From Companilactobacillus huachuanensis (GTDB lineage Bacteria > Bacillota > Bacilli > Lactobacillales > Lactobacillaceae): DNA of 64,000 bases. The stretch spans positions 51,673 through 115,672 of the forward strand of contig NZ_BJDF01000005.1 in NCBI RefSeq assembly GCF_005404815.1, read 5' to 3'. The translations under genes and the position numbers were made by a program. Numbering within the stretch: the stretch's first letter is position 1; each line of letters starts with the position of its first letter. The notes under the pieces are model-generated. The model did not search any database. It saw nothing but the letters and a program-made list of their open reading frames with translations, and was not told the origin of the DNA. Below are positions 1 through 8,480 of the stretch, piece by piece.

Positions 1-403
1 CAATCATGTCTAAGTCTTGAATATAATGAATATCTTCCTCAAGAGATTGGGTGTGATTCTTTGTTCCAAAATCTACTTGTCCATCTAATACCCCCACTGC
101 CAGATTTCCATTAGTATGAGCCGTCAGAGATGCCGAACGTGCAAAAATATGGAAGTAGGCCGCATAACTCAACCAATTCATGTTTGCTGAATCAAAGTCT
201 TCTTGAACCGTTCCACCATCTTTTACGTCATCATTATCAATTCTAGTAAGTGTTCCAAGACTCTGATCTAAATCATTTATACTCGTAGCTTGTATTTTTC
301 TAGTTTTAACTGAACTATGTAGCATTGGTACATGTACAACTGAATTAGTTAATAATATTCCCATTGATAATCCAGTTGCTGTCATAATTATTTTCCGTCT
401 CAT
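1..403 (-). CDS. Surface adhesive-domain protein, N-terminal part
   Basis: I translated this directly; the frame stays open from an ATG at 401-403 to the window edge, so only about 134 N-terminal residues are present. The start has a good ribosome site (GGGAAGTGAG). Residues 1-25 look like a signal peptide (basic MRRK followed by a hydrophobic stretch). From about residue 78 comes NWLSYAAYFHIFARSASLTA followed by HTNGNLAVG, a pattern I associate with the putative adhesive domain at the N-terminus of large lactobacillar surface proteins. Role (family knowledge): exported, wall- or matrix-binding. The C-terminal anchor is outside the window, so the attachment mode cannot be told. The domain call is moderately sure. 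Confidence 0.6.
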   Translation of the reverse strand, partial: MRRKIIMTATGLSMGILLTNSVVHVPMLHSSVKTRKIQATSINDLDQSLGTLTRIDNDDVKDGGTVQEDFDSANMNWLSYAAYFHIFARSASLTAHTNGNLAVGVLDGQVDFGTKNHTQSLEEDIHYIQDLDMI

Positions 404-492
404 ATTCTCACTTCCCTTTATGTGATTTTCTTAACTTACTTTTAGCTTAATTATATTTTATAAATTTACTTGTAACTTTGTCACGTATAAAC

Positions 493-529
493 ACAAAAAA
501 AACTGGCAATCATTTTCTGATTTCCAGTT
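493..529 (-). terminator. Terminator of nadD
   Basis: On the minus strand an AACTGG/CCAGTT hairpin (501-529) is followed by eight to ten U residues (493-502), just past the nadD stop. Confidence 0.7.
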
Positions 530-550
530 CCTTCATAAAACAAATTTTCT

Positions 551-1195
551 TTATTTTTTATAGATTCCTTTATCTTTGATATACCAAGCAACGTCATCTG
601 GTACAAAGTACTTGAGTGATTTTCCATCACGAACACGTTGCCGAATAACCGTCGAACTGATTTCAATCACTGGTGTATTAACCCACAAAACTGGATAATC
701 TGACTTCTTTTCAAAGCCCTTACGACAGACTCCAACAAAATGAACTTCTTTCACAAGTTCATCAATATGGGACCACTTTGGAAGGTTTTCAACCATATCG
801 TAACCAACAATCAAGTAATACTCTGTATTAGGATTACGTTCTTTTAAGCGCTTGATAGTTTCATACGTATAACTGATACCACCGAGGTCAATATCAGTCA
901 TATCAAGCTCAAAATGAGGATTATCCCTAATTCCATATTTGACCATATTGATTCGATCATCAACACTGACTTTGGGAATATAGCGACTGATACCTCGATG
1001 TGGCGGAATTTTATCAGGAATAAATAAAATTTTATCGAGATCCAATTGTTCATAAACCTGTTCAGCAATCATCAAATGTCCATTGTGAATAGGATTAAAG
1101 GCTCCACTGAGAATACCCACATGCTTTTTATTAGCATTGGTTTGCAATTGTGGTTGAGCCCTAGTTTTCGTAATAACTGATGCTGCAGTATTCAT
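551..1195 (-). CDS. nadD: Nicotinate-nucleotide adenylyltransferase NadD
   Basis: Transfers AMP from ATP to nicotinic acid mononucleotide to make deamido-NAD, an essential cytoplasmic step of NAD synthesis. The 214-residue protein has the nucleotidyltransferase signature GAFNPIHNGHL at about residues 31-41 (HxGH motif HNGH) and the late motif ISSTVIRQR at about 178-186. The start ATG follows GCAGGTG with good spacing. A roughly 24-residue polar extension precedes the core fold, as in several lactobacillar homologues. In this group nadD is usually followed by yqeK and rsfS; here it stands alone with its own terminator, so it may be a relocated or second copy. Substrate choice (NaMN) is inferred from the family. 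Confidence 0.9.
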   Translation of the reverse strand: MNTAASVITKTRAQPQLQTNANKKHVGILSGAFNPIHNGHLMIAEQVYEQLDLDKILFIPDKIPPHRGISRYIPKVSVDDRINMVKYGIRDNPHFELDMTDIDLGGISYTYETIKRLKERNPNTEYYLIVGYDMVENLPKWSHIDELVKEVHFVGVCRKGFEKKSDYPVLWVNTPVIEISSTVIRQRVRDGKSLKYFVPDDVAWYIKDKGIYKK

Positions 1196-1345
1196 AAATT
1201 CACCTGCTTTGACAAACTATTTTCAGTTATTATTATAGTCTTTAATTAAGCCAATTTTTAATATTTCGAAGTTACTATCCTCAGACCCATAATTTATAGT
1301 TCTCACTTAAAACCAGTTATAGGATATTTGATTAATTATTTTTTA

Positions 1346-1698
1346 AACTTTTGTGCCAATTATTGTCCAAATATTAAAATCAGCAAAAATGAGTTGTATC
1401 ACACCTAATTATTCCCTTAAGTGTAATGCAACTCATTTTTATATGATTCGTCTATATTTAAAAATTTGAATCCATCAGAAATTATTTTATCTAATAAAAC
1501 AGACAAATTAGTCGGAAGGGATGAGAATATTTACCCGCTGTGGGTGTGGCGTTACGGCTTTAGCCGTTACACCACCGGGCGCGTTTGGAGACTTTCCGGT
1601 CTATGGAAAGTCTTCAAACCGAGATTCGAGACCGCTTCTCAGGCTCGAATCGGTCCGCATAGCAGGTGAATATTCTCATCCCTGAAGACGGAAGCCAA
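1346..1698 (+). repeat. Family B structured element, copy B1 (hairpin module plus core)
   Basis: The left module is a palindrome at about 1386-1441 (GAGTTGTATCACAC opposite GTGTAATGCAACTC), preceded by the block AAATATTAAAATCAGC. After about 60 bp (including TAATAAAACAGAC) comes the core, 1505-1698. Its closing helix pairs GGATGAGAATATT with AATATTCTCATCC. Arm P2 has ACGGC opposite GCCGT, P3 has GACTTTCC opposite GGAAAGTC, and P4 has TTCGAG opposite CTCGAA. The right edge touches the patB stop codon at 1700. A 67-codon open frame crossing the core is treated as accidental. Confidence 0.75.
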
Positions 1699-1699
1699 T

Positions 1700-2872
1700 T
1701 TATGATTTTGAATAATCGTAAATCGATTTCTGTAGTCTATTCAAGCCATCTTGAATCATACTTGTTGGACTTGCAATATTCATCCGAATAAAGTGTTGAC
1801 CATCACCGCCATAAACGGACCCCGGTGTAACAATCAGACCACTGTCTTCACGAATAAACTTTGCTAAATCATTGGCGTCTTCAGTAATTTCTGCAACATC
1901 AAACCATAACAAGTATGTTGCTTCACCTTCAACCCATTTGATTTTAGGAATATTTTCTCCCATAAAATCTAAAACTAATTTTCGATTAGCACGTAATTTA
2001 TCTTTTAAAGCCAAAAGCCAATCGTGTCCTTTGGTATAAGCAGCAATAGTTCCCGGAATAGCAACAAAATTAGGTTCAGCCAGCTCCTCACTGTTTAAAC
2101 CACGACTCACTTGTCCACGAAGATTCTCATTTGGAACAATTATCGTTGCAGCGTGCATTGCAGCAACATTAAATGTTTTACTTGGTGATACTGCCACAAC
2201 CACATTGTTCAAATACTTAGCATCTAGGCCAAAAATTGGATGATAACCTGATTCGTTCAAAGTTAAATCGCCGTGAATTTCATCGCTAAATAATTTCACA
2301 TCATATTTGTTACACAAACTAGCAATCTGTATTAATTCGTCAACACTCCAAATTTTACCAACTGGATTATGAGGATTGCAAAGAATCATCAGATTCGTTA
2401 ACGGATCACGTAATTTATCTTCGAGGTCAGAAAAATCAATCTTATATTGGTGTGTTTGAGGGTTATAAACCAAGTCATTTGAAACAACATGACGACCACT
2501 ATTCACAATGGAATTATAAAAAATATTATAGACTGGAGCCTGCACTAAGACGTTATCTCCAAGTGAAGTCAAACGACGTACTACCGAAGAAAGTGCTGGT
2601 ACAACCCCAGTGGCAAAAATCATCCAATCTTCATTGGGACGAACACCATGTTCTGTTTCATACCAATCAGCCACAGCCTTGAAATACTCCGCAGGAACTT
2701 CTTCATATCCGAATAATCCCATAGCAATTTTTTCTTGCAATGCTGCGATAATTTCCGGTGCGGTTTTAAAGTCCATATCAGCAATTGTCATTGGCAATTC
2801 GTCATTTTTAACATCCCATTTAGCTGAATTTCCAGCACGTTTTTTATTCAAAGTTTCAAAATCGTAAGTCAT
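1700..2872 (-). CDS. patB: PLP-dependent C-S lyase / aminotransferase, MalY-PatB family
   Basis: Fold-type I PLP enzyme of 390 residues. The family cleaves cystathionine or cysteine to homocysteine or sulfide, pyruvate and ammonia (beta C-S lyase), in the cytoplasm. Visible marks are NPHNPVG (about 165-171), SDEIHGDL (about 196-203) and the PLP-lysine motif SPSKTFN (about 229-235). Its ATG directly follows the stop of the upstream DUF3737 gene (no spacer), and its ribosome site (AAAGAGGTG) lies inside that gene, so the two are cotranscribed and probably translationally coupled. The 3' end abuts repeat B1. Lyase rather than true aminotransferase is inferred from the MalY-like motifs. Confidence 0.85.
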   Translation of the reverse strand: MTYDFETLNKKRAGNSAKWDVKNDELPMTIADMDFKTAPEIIAALQEKIAMGLFGYEEVPAEYFKAVADWYETEHGVRPNEDWMIFATGVVPALSSVVRRLTSLGDNVLVQAPVYNIFYNSIVNSGRHVVSNDLVYNPQTHQYKIDFSDLEDKLRDPLTNLMILCNPHNPVGKIWSVDELIQIASLCNKYDVKLFSDEIHGDLTLNESGYHPIFGLDAKYLNNVVVAVSPSKTFNVAAMHAATIIVPNENLRGQVSRGLNSEELAEPNFVAIPGTIAAYTKGHDWLLALKDKLRANRKLVLDFMGENIPKIKWVEGEATYLLWFDVAEITEDANDLAKFIREDSGLIVTPGSVYGGDGQHFIRMNIASPTSMIQDGLNRLQKSIYDYSKS

Positions 2873-3739
2873 TTAGGCACCTCTTTGTGAAAGATTGGCG
2901 CTTACTTGAATATCTGTTTTGCTTGGATCAATTTCAGGATCATCGAAGATAATATTGTCAACTGAATCAACCTTAATCGTTCCACTGATAGGATTCTTGA
3001 TACTCATAACATTAGTTGTGATATCGGCATCAATGTTTGAACAGTATTCAAATGCCAAATCCGTGCGTAAAACTTTACAATTGACCATCTTTAACCCATC
3101 GATATAGCAAAGACCCTGGTCACTTTCAATTGTACAGTTGATCAATGTTAAGTTTTTAGTATTCCAAGCTAAATATTCGCCACTGATTTTAGAATCGTAA
3201 ACTGTTACATTTTCACAATTCCAAAAAGCATCTTTAGAAACAAACGTTGAATTGTGAACTTCAACATTTTTAGCACCATCAAAAACGTAATTTCCAATGA
3301 CATCCAAATTTTCGGCATAAATATTTTCACTATCTTTACCAAAGTAATTTCCGTTAACCTGAACATTTCTCAGGTCAATCTTGTTACATGTCCACATTGT
3401 TTCCTCAGCATCAGAAAAATGAACATTTTCCAATTTAATATCTGAAGCACGACGGAACAATTTTGGTGCTTGTAATGCCGAATTTTTAATTTCAATGTCA
3501 TGTGTATACCAAATACCTGAACGTGACATTGTTTCAAAAATACTATTATCGACCTTAATATGTTTTGCGTACCAAAGTGGGTACTTCCATTTGAAGACAA
3601 CATCATCTAAAGTAACATCATCAACTTCCTTCAATGGTGATTCACCTTGTCCAAAAGTCGAATCTTTAATATCTGCGGTATGAATTTTAAATAGTGGACG
3701 TTCACCATCAAAATAACCTTCATTAAATTGTTTTCTCAA
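2873..3739 (-). CDS. DUF3737 family beta-helix protein
   Basis: Function unknown. The sequence is a run of short repeats such as IKLENVHFS, IDLRNVQVNG and VTVYDSKISG, the pattern of a right-handed parallel beta-helix, and it matches my memory of DUF3737 proteins that are common in lactobacilli. The open frame continues upstream to a GTG at 3784, but no ribosome site precedes it. A TTG at 3739 has AAGGAAG seven bases upstream and gives the usual family N-terminus (RKQFNEGYFDGERPLF), so I prefer 3739 (288 residues). First gene of a two-gene unit with patB. No signal peptide or membrane segment is seen, so it is likely cytoplasmic. Confidence 0.75.
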   Translation of the reverse strand: MRKQFNEGYFDGERPLFKIHTADIKDSTFGQGESPLKEVDDVTLDDVVFKWKYPLWYAKHIKVDNSIFETMSRSGIWYTHDIEIKNSALQAPKLFRRASDIKLENVHFSDAEETMWTCNKIDLRNVQVNGNYFGKDSENIYAENLDVIGNYVFDGAKNVEVHNSTFVSKDAFWNCENVTVYDSKISGEYLAWNTKNLTLINCTIESDQGLCYIDGLKMVNCKVLRTDLAFEYCSNIDADITTNVMSIKNPISGTIKVDSVDNIIFDDPEIDPSKTDIQVSANLSQRGA

Positions 3740-3955
3740 TTTTATACTTCCTTGATTGTTCTTTTTATTATTTTTTTCTAGCACTACACATTAGTAGCGC
3801 AATATGACGTCTCCAAAACTGATAACTTCAAGACTACATATTATTTTAAATCCTAAGTTTAATTATGTTAAATACTTATCCTTGATAGATATCCATGTCT
3901 TTTAATTATATAAGTCTAATGAACCCTTACTCAATTCTAAAGAAACTATATTTAA

Positions 3956-4227
3956 CTGAAGATTGAAAGGCGAAAAATTAATATAACCATTATTGTTACA
4001 AATCTAGAGTTAATTTATTTAAACAATCAGGAGTTTTCGTCTTATTATTCCTTCAATTAAAAAAACAAACCAGTTGGAAGAGCTGAGAGTATTCATTTGC
4101 AGCGAAAGTAGCGTTAGTGCTTTAAATTACACCACCGGGCGCGTTGGAGACCGCTTTCTGGCTCGGACCGTTCCGCGCAGCAATTGAATACTCTCAACTC
4201 TGGAAACGGCATGCTTTCAACCTTTAG
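3956..4227 (+). repeat. Family A element copy A1 with 7-bp target duplication
   Basis: Left inverted repeat CTGAAGATTGAAAGG and right CTTTCAACCTTTAG are flanked on both sides by TATTTAA (3949-3955 and 4228-4234), a perfect 7-bp duplication. The core has lost arm P3 exactly, with a junction in a GAGAC word that occurs on both sides of that arm in full copies. The rest of the core, including the closing helix (GAGAGTATTCA opposite TGAATACTCTC), is intact. The right end is 18 bp from the stop of the ABC exporter gene. The gap 3785-3955 on its other side holds nothing I recognise. Confidence 0.85.
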
Positions 4228-4245
4228 TATTTAAACTTGAATCAC

Positions 4246-6045
4246 TTACAAGTCAGTTTCATTAGCTGCTTGAAGTTCATAAAGCTCTGCATAATGTCCA
4301 CCTGCAGCTAACAATTCTTCATGAGTTCCTCGTTCGATGATCTGACCTTTACTCAATACTAAAATCTGATCGGCATCTTGAACAGTTGATAATCGGTGAG
4401 CAATAGCAATTGTTGTTCGGTCATCCCGCATCTTCGAAAGTCCTTTGGTAATACTCTGTTCGGTTTGTGGATCAATATTAGCTGTGGCCTCATCCAAAAT
4501 TAAAACTTTAGGATTTCTAACAATTGTTCGAGCAAATGAAATCAATTGTCTCTGTCCGGTTGAAAAACTGGCTCCACGTTCAGTAACCTTGGCATGGTAC
4601 TTTCCAGGTAATTTTTGAATAAACTCATCTGCATCAACAAATTGACCTGCCTGTTCAACTTGAGCATCAGTGATTTTATCGTCAAACATTCGAATGTTTT
4701 TGGCAATATCTCCATAAAACAAATATGGTTCTTGAATAACTAAACCCAGCTTTTGGCGTAATTCCTGTGTTGAATAGTCCCGAATATCATGATCATCAAT
4801 TAATATTTGTCCTTCACCAAATTCATAAAAACGTAGCAATAAATTTATGATTGAACTCTTACCACTACCAGTGTGGCCAACAAAAGCCACAGTCTGACCA
4901 GGTTGAACGATAAAGTTAACATCTTTTAAGACTGGTTTGCCAGGTACATAACTGAATGTCACGTGACGAAACTCAATCTTACCTTCACTAATAGCTGCTT
5001 TACTGTCCTCATTTTGTGCTGGTGCATTCGTTTCATTGTCAAACAACTTCATAATTCGATACCCAGCAACTAAGCCATCTTGATAAAATGACATGTAATT
5101 CATCACATCGCCCAAAGGATTAAAGAAATTTTGTTGATATGACAGAAAGGCATAGATCACACCAGCCTCAACTAACATATGCATACTCTGCCAGCCAAAA
5201 CCACTCAACGAAATAAGCTCTGCTAAAACAAACATCAAACTAATTGTTGGATATAGTAGAAAAGCATTGACGTTGATCATCTTGTTGCGCATTTCAAAAT
5301 AAGCACCGTTACGGTCCTCAAATTCAGCTGTCATTCGCTGTTGTTGCCCAAATTGTTGAATAATATTGATTCCCATCAGTGATTCATTCAATTTGGTATT
5401 GATTTGACTCAAATATTCACGTAAATGTTGATATATTTTAAAACTTAACTTTTGATATAACCAAATTAATAAATACAAAATGACAACGAATAGAGCAGTT
5501 GCCAAAGCTAACGTAACATTGACGGACATCATAGCTATGAAAGCCGAAATCATTGCAAAAAAGGCAATCAGAATCCACAGGAATAATGTCCAAAAGTTAT
5601 AAAGTGTCTTCGTATCATTAGTAACTCGAGACACGATTGAACCCGCAGGTGTCGTGTCAAAGTAATTTAAACCTAATGCGTGTAATTTATGAAATAATTT
5701 GCTTCTGATTTGTTCGAGTGTTCGTTCAGCCCCCATTGCAAAGGCAAACTCTTCGATAAACTGCACAGCTGCTTTGATCAGAGTTCCAATTCCGTAAAGT
5801 ATCGCAAAAATAACAATAATTTGTACGCCAGTACTTTGATTGGTCAAATAATGATCCATGTAATACTGCAACATTCTTGGCAATAACACGTTAATGACAC
5901 TCAAAACTATGGCAAAAATAGCTGCGATACCAAATTGCTTTTTGAACAATCCAGCAAATTTAAATAAACGTTTTAACACTCGGAACTGATCTTTTCTCGT
6001 TAAAGAATGAATCTCATCAAGCGTTTTTTTATTCTCATCTTTCAT
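4246..6045 (-). CDS. Heterodimeric ABC exporter, subunit with catalytic ATP site
   Basis: A 599-residue half-transporter with a six-helix membrane domain (about 30-330) and a nucleotide-binding domain. Walker A is GHTGSGKSS (about 391-399), Walker B is VLILDEATANID with the catalytic Glu, and the H-loop His is present (IAIAHRLSTV). The signature is noncanonical, FSTGQ instead of LSGGQ. This is complementary to its partner, as expected for BmrCD/LmrCD-type exporters that have one working and one degenerate ATP site. The start (GGGAGG ribosome site) overlaps the end of the upstream subunit by 11 bp. Probable job: export of drugs or lipophilic compounds at the plasma membrane; the substrate is not visible. 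Confidence 0.92.
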   Translation of the reverse strand: MKDENKKTLDEIHSLTRKDQFRVLKRLFKFAGLFKKQFGIAAIFAIVLSVINVLLPRMLQYYMDHYLTNQSTGVQIIVIFAILYGIGTLIKAAVQFIEEFAFAMGAERTLEQIRSKLFHKLHALGLNYFDTTPAGSIVSRVTNDTKTLYNFWTLFLWILIAFFAMISAFIAMMSVNVTLALATALFVVILYLLIWLYQKLSFKIYQHLREYLSQINTKLNESLMGINIIQQFGQQQRMTAEFEDRNGAYFEMRNKMINVNAFLLYPTISLMFVLAELISLSGFGWQSMHMLVEAGVIYAFLSYQQNFFNPLGDVMNYMSFYQDGLVAGYRIMKLFDNETNAPAQNEDSKAAISEGKIEFRHVTFSYVPGKPVLKDVNFIVQPGQTVAFVGHTGSGKSSIINLLLRFYEFGEGQILIDDHDIRDYSTQELRQKLGLVIQEPYLFYGDIAKNIRMFDDKITDAQVEQAGQFVDADEFIQKLPGKYHAKVTERGASFSTGQRQLISFARTIVRNPKVLILDEATANIDPQTEQSITKGLSKMRDDRTTIAIAHRLSTVQDADQILVLSKGQIIERGTHEELLAAGGHYAELYELQAANETDL

Positions 6046-7795
6046 TATTCAGCCTCCCCTCTAACTCAGCGTTTCGTTCTTGTAAATTAAATGTATCGGC
6101 ATACCACCCGGGAGTTTTAAGTAACTCTTGATGAGTCCCTTGCTCTACCACGTTGCCGTGATCGACCACGATAATTTGATCCGCATTCTCAACTGAACTC
6201 AAACGACTAGCAGCGATGATTGTCGTACCATTTTTACGATTCTTCGCAATTCGTTGCTCAATATTTCGTTCAGTTTTAGAATCGACCGCTGATAATGAAT
6301 CGTCTAAAATCAACAGTTTTGGATCACTCAAAACAGCGCGAGCAATAGCCAACCGTTGTTTTTGACCACCTGATAATGAAACACCTAATTCACCAACTTG
6401 TGTGTCATAACCGTCATTCATATCAGCAATATCTCCATCAAGATCGGCCACGTAACTTGCTTCTTCAACTTGTTTCTGTGTTGCTTTAATATCAGCGAAA
6501 CGAACATTATCTCTAACATCCGTTGAAAACAAGAAGTTAGTCTGTGGTACATAACCGATCGTATCCAAATAACTGTTGATATCATATTTTCTAATATCAA
6601 TTTTTCCAACTTTAATATCACCATCGTAATGGTCAAAATCACGCATCAATAGACTGATAATGGTTGATTTTCCACCACCAGTTGGACCAACGATACCAAG
6701 AGTTTGTCCAGCTCCCAATTTAAAATGAATATTTTCCAAAGCAACTGCTTCATCATCAGGATAACTGAACTTATCAATCTCAAAATTTAGCGTCCCATTA
6801 GGAACAGTCGTAAAGACATGCTCCGGCTTTACTAACGATGACTTTTCAGCCAACAATTCACTGATTCGATCATAACTGGCTGAGCCTCTTTCAAGTAAAT
6901 TAAAGAGACTGCCGACTGCATACATCGGCCACATCAATTCAGCCATATATGTGATAAATGAAACTAACTGACCAATTGTGATGCGCTGATTCAAAACAGC
7001 TAAGCCACCAAAAATAATCGTCACTGTATAAGATAATCCCATAATGATGGTCGTCAAAGGATCAAACAGTGCATCCAATCGATATGAACGCTTATTAGCT
7101 TTGATATTTTCATCAACATATTTATCAAAGTCAGCTTCGTCTTCTTTTTCTTGACCTAAAGCTTTGAGAACCTTGATACCAACAACACTCTCTTGAGTTT
7201 TATTATTGATACTTGAGAAAGCCGCTTGGGAATTTTTAAACGCCGAGTGAATTTTTTTACCCAAGACATTTGCCATAACTGCTAGTAACAACAGTGGTAA
7301 TACAGCTAACCCAGTCAGTTTCCAGTCAATCAACAGTCCCATCGCTAAAATCATCGAAGTTCCGGTAATCAACGAATCTGCCAAGGTCAAAATACCAGGA
7401 CCCGCAACATCACGGACCGCATCAATATCATTAGTCGCATGAGCCATCAAATCACCCGTTCGCCACTTTTGATAAAATGTGGTATCCATACGCATGAAAT
7501 GACGGAATAAACGACTCCTTAAATCACGCTCCAAAACATAAGAACTACCGTAAATCATCTTTTGCCACAAAAAGCGCAAGAGATATTGCACGATTGCAAC
7601 TATGAAAAGTACGACCATATTCGTAACCAAAAAATGCATGGTCATATTCCGTTTGCTGACAGCATCAACGATATCCCCAATAATTCGTGGTGGAATAACG
7701 TTACAAATCGCTACCAAAATTAACGCAATCACACCTATTAAATATTGTTTCCATTGGCGTTTAAAAAACCAACTTAATCGAGAAAAAATCCCCAT
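6035..7795 (-). CDS. Heterodimeric ABC exporter, subunit with degenerate ATP site
   Basis: A 586-residue half-transporter, upstream partner of the preceding entry. It has Walker A GPTGGGKST (about 369-377) and a canonical signature LSGGQKQR. Its Walker B ends LLILDDSLSAVD, with Asp in place of the catalytic Glu, and the H-loop reads IIAASRLSSV, with Ser in place of His. It therefore supplies the good signature to the partner's site while its own site is degenerate, the YheI/BmrC pattern. The start ATG follows GGTGGTGAG. A cre-like site with one mismatch (7890-7904) lies upstream, so carbon control is possible. Six membrane helices in the first 300 residues. Confidence 0.92.
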   Translation of the reverse strand: MGIFSRLSWFFKRQWKQYLIGVIALILVAICNVIPPRIIGDIVDAVSKRNMTMHFLVTNMVVLFIVAIVQYLLRFLWQKMIYGSSYVLERDLRSRLFRHFMRMDTTFYQKWRTGDLMAHATNDIDAVRDVAGPGILTLADSLITGTSMILAMGLLIDWKLTGLAVLPLLLLAVMANVLGKKIHSAFKNSQAAFSSINNKTQESVVGIKVLKALGQEKEDEADFDKYVDENIKANKRSYRLDALFDPLTTIIMGLSYTVTIIFGGLAVLNQRITIGQLVSFITYMAELMWPMYAVGSLFNLLERGSASYDRISELLAEKSSLVKPEHVFTTVPNGTLNFEIDKFSYPDDEAVALENIHFKLGAGQTLGIVGPTGGGKSTIISLLMRDFDHYDGDIKVGKIDIRKYDINSYLDTIGYVPQTNFLFSTDVRDNVRFADIKATQKQVEEASYVADLDGDIADMNDGYDTQVGELGVSLSGGQKQRLAIARAVLSDPKLLILDDSLSAVDSKTERNIEQRIAKNRKNGTTIIAASRLSSVENADQIIVVDHGNVVEQGTHQELLKTPGWYADTFNLQERNAELEGRLNNER

Positions 7796-7889
7796 ATTTA
7801 TCTCACCACCTATAATCCCATTTTACTTTGATAATTACTTTACACCTTAGAGCTAACTTCAACTCAAGCAATTCGACTTTTATTTGCTT

Positions 7890-7904
7890 ATGAAAACGTT
7901 TTTA
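7890..7904. promoter_or_regulatory. cre-like site upstream of the ABC exporter
   Basis: ATGAAAACGTTTTTA fits the CcpA consensus WTGNAANCGNWNNCW at all fixed positions except one (T for C near the end). It lies about 100 bp before the exporter start. The rest of the 7796-8062 stretch is A+T-rich and shows nothing else I can name. Confidence 0.4.
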
Positions 7905-8060
7905 GTTATATTTTGGCAGTTATTTTTGAATGATGCCCTTTTCTGACCTGAGAAATGAATTCTTAATAAAGATATTATAGAATTCACTTTAAGCGAAATT
8001 TAATTACGGTTTTACCCCCAAAAGCGTTAAACAAAAAAACTTTTAACAGTCTTAGCAGTC

Positions 8061-8108
8061 AAAAATAGTCATCCAGTTAGACGGTGAAATCTAACTGGAT
8101 GACTATTT
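8061..8108 (-). terminator. Strong hairpin, terminator of the lactate-oxidase transcript
   Basis: A 19-bp perfect stem (8063-8081 with 8090-8108; AAATAGTCATCCAGTTAGA and complement) followed by TTTTT on the minus strand. It lies about 370 bp past the stop of the oxidase gene, with element A2 in between, so the element seems to have separated gene and terminator. Confidence 0.75.
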
Positions 8109-8130
8109 CAAATGTATTTTTAAATGAATT

Positions 8131-8448
8131 TCAGTTCTTATAACTTTTCAAATTAATATAACCATTGCCATTACAGCGTAAAGTCAATTTATTTAAATAA
8201 TCAGAAATATTTGTTTTATTGTTCCTGTTATTAAAAAAAAACTAGTTGGAAGAGCTGAGAGTATTCATTTGCAGCGAAAGTGGCGTTATTGCTTCAGCAA
8301 TTACACCACCGGACGTGTTGAAGACTCACGGGTTTTGCGAGGTTTCAACCGAGGTCCGAGACCGTACTTTGGCTCGGGCCGTTCCGCGCAGCAATTGAAT
8401 ACTCTCAGCTCTGGAAACGGCAGATTTAATTAAACTTTCAACCCTTAG
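8131..8448 (+). repeat. Family A element copy A2
   Basis: The complete core begins at 8242. P2 pairs GTTATTGC with GCAATTAC, P3 has CTCACGGG opposite TTTGCGAGG, and P4 pairs CCGAG with CTCGG. The right inverted repeat CTTTCAACCCTTAG ends at 8448. The left repeat is decayed, but the left arm AATTAATATAACC is clear. No target duplication remains. The right end is 32 bp from the oxidase stop codon. Confidence 0.8.
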
Positions 8449-8480
8449 TAGATAACTAACACATTATCAGGATATGAAAA

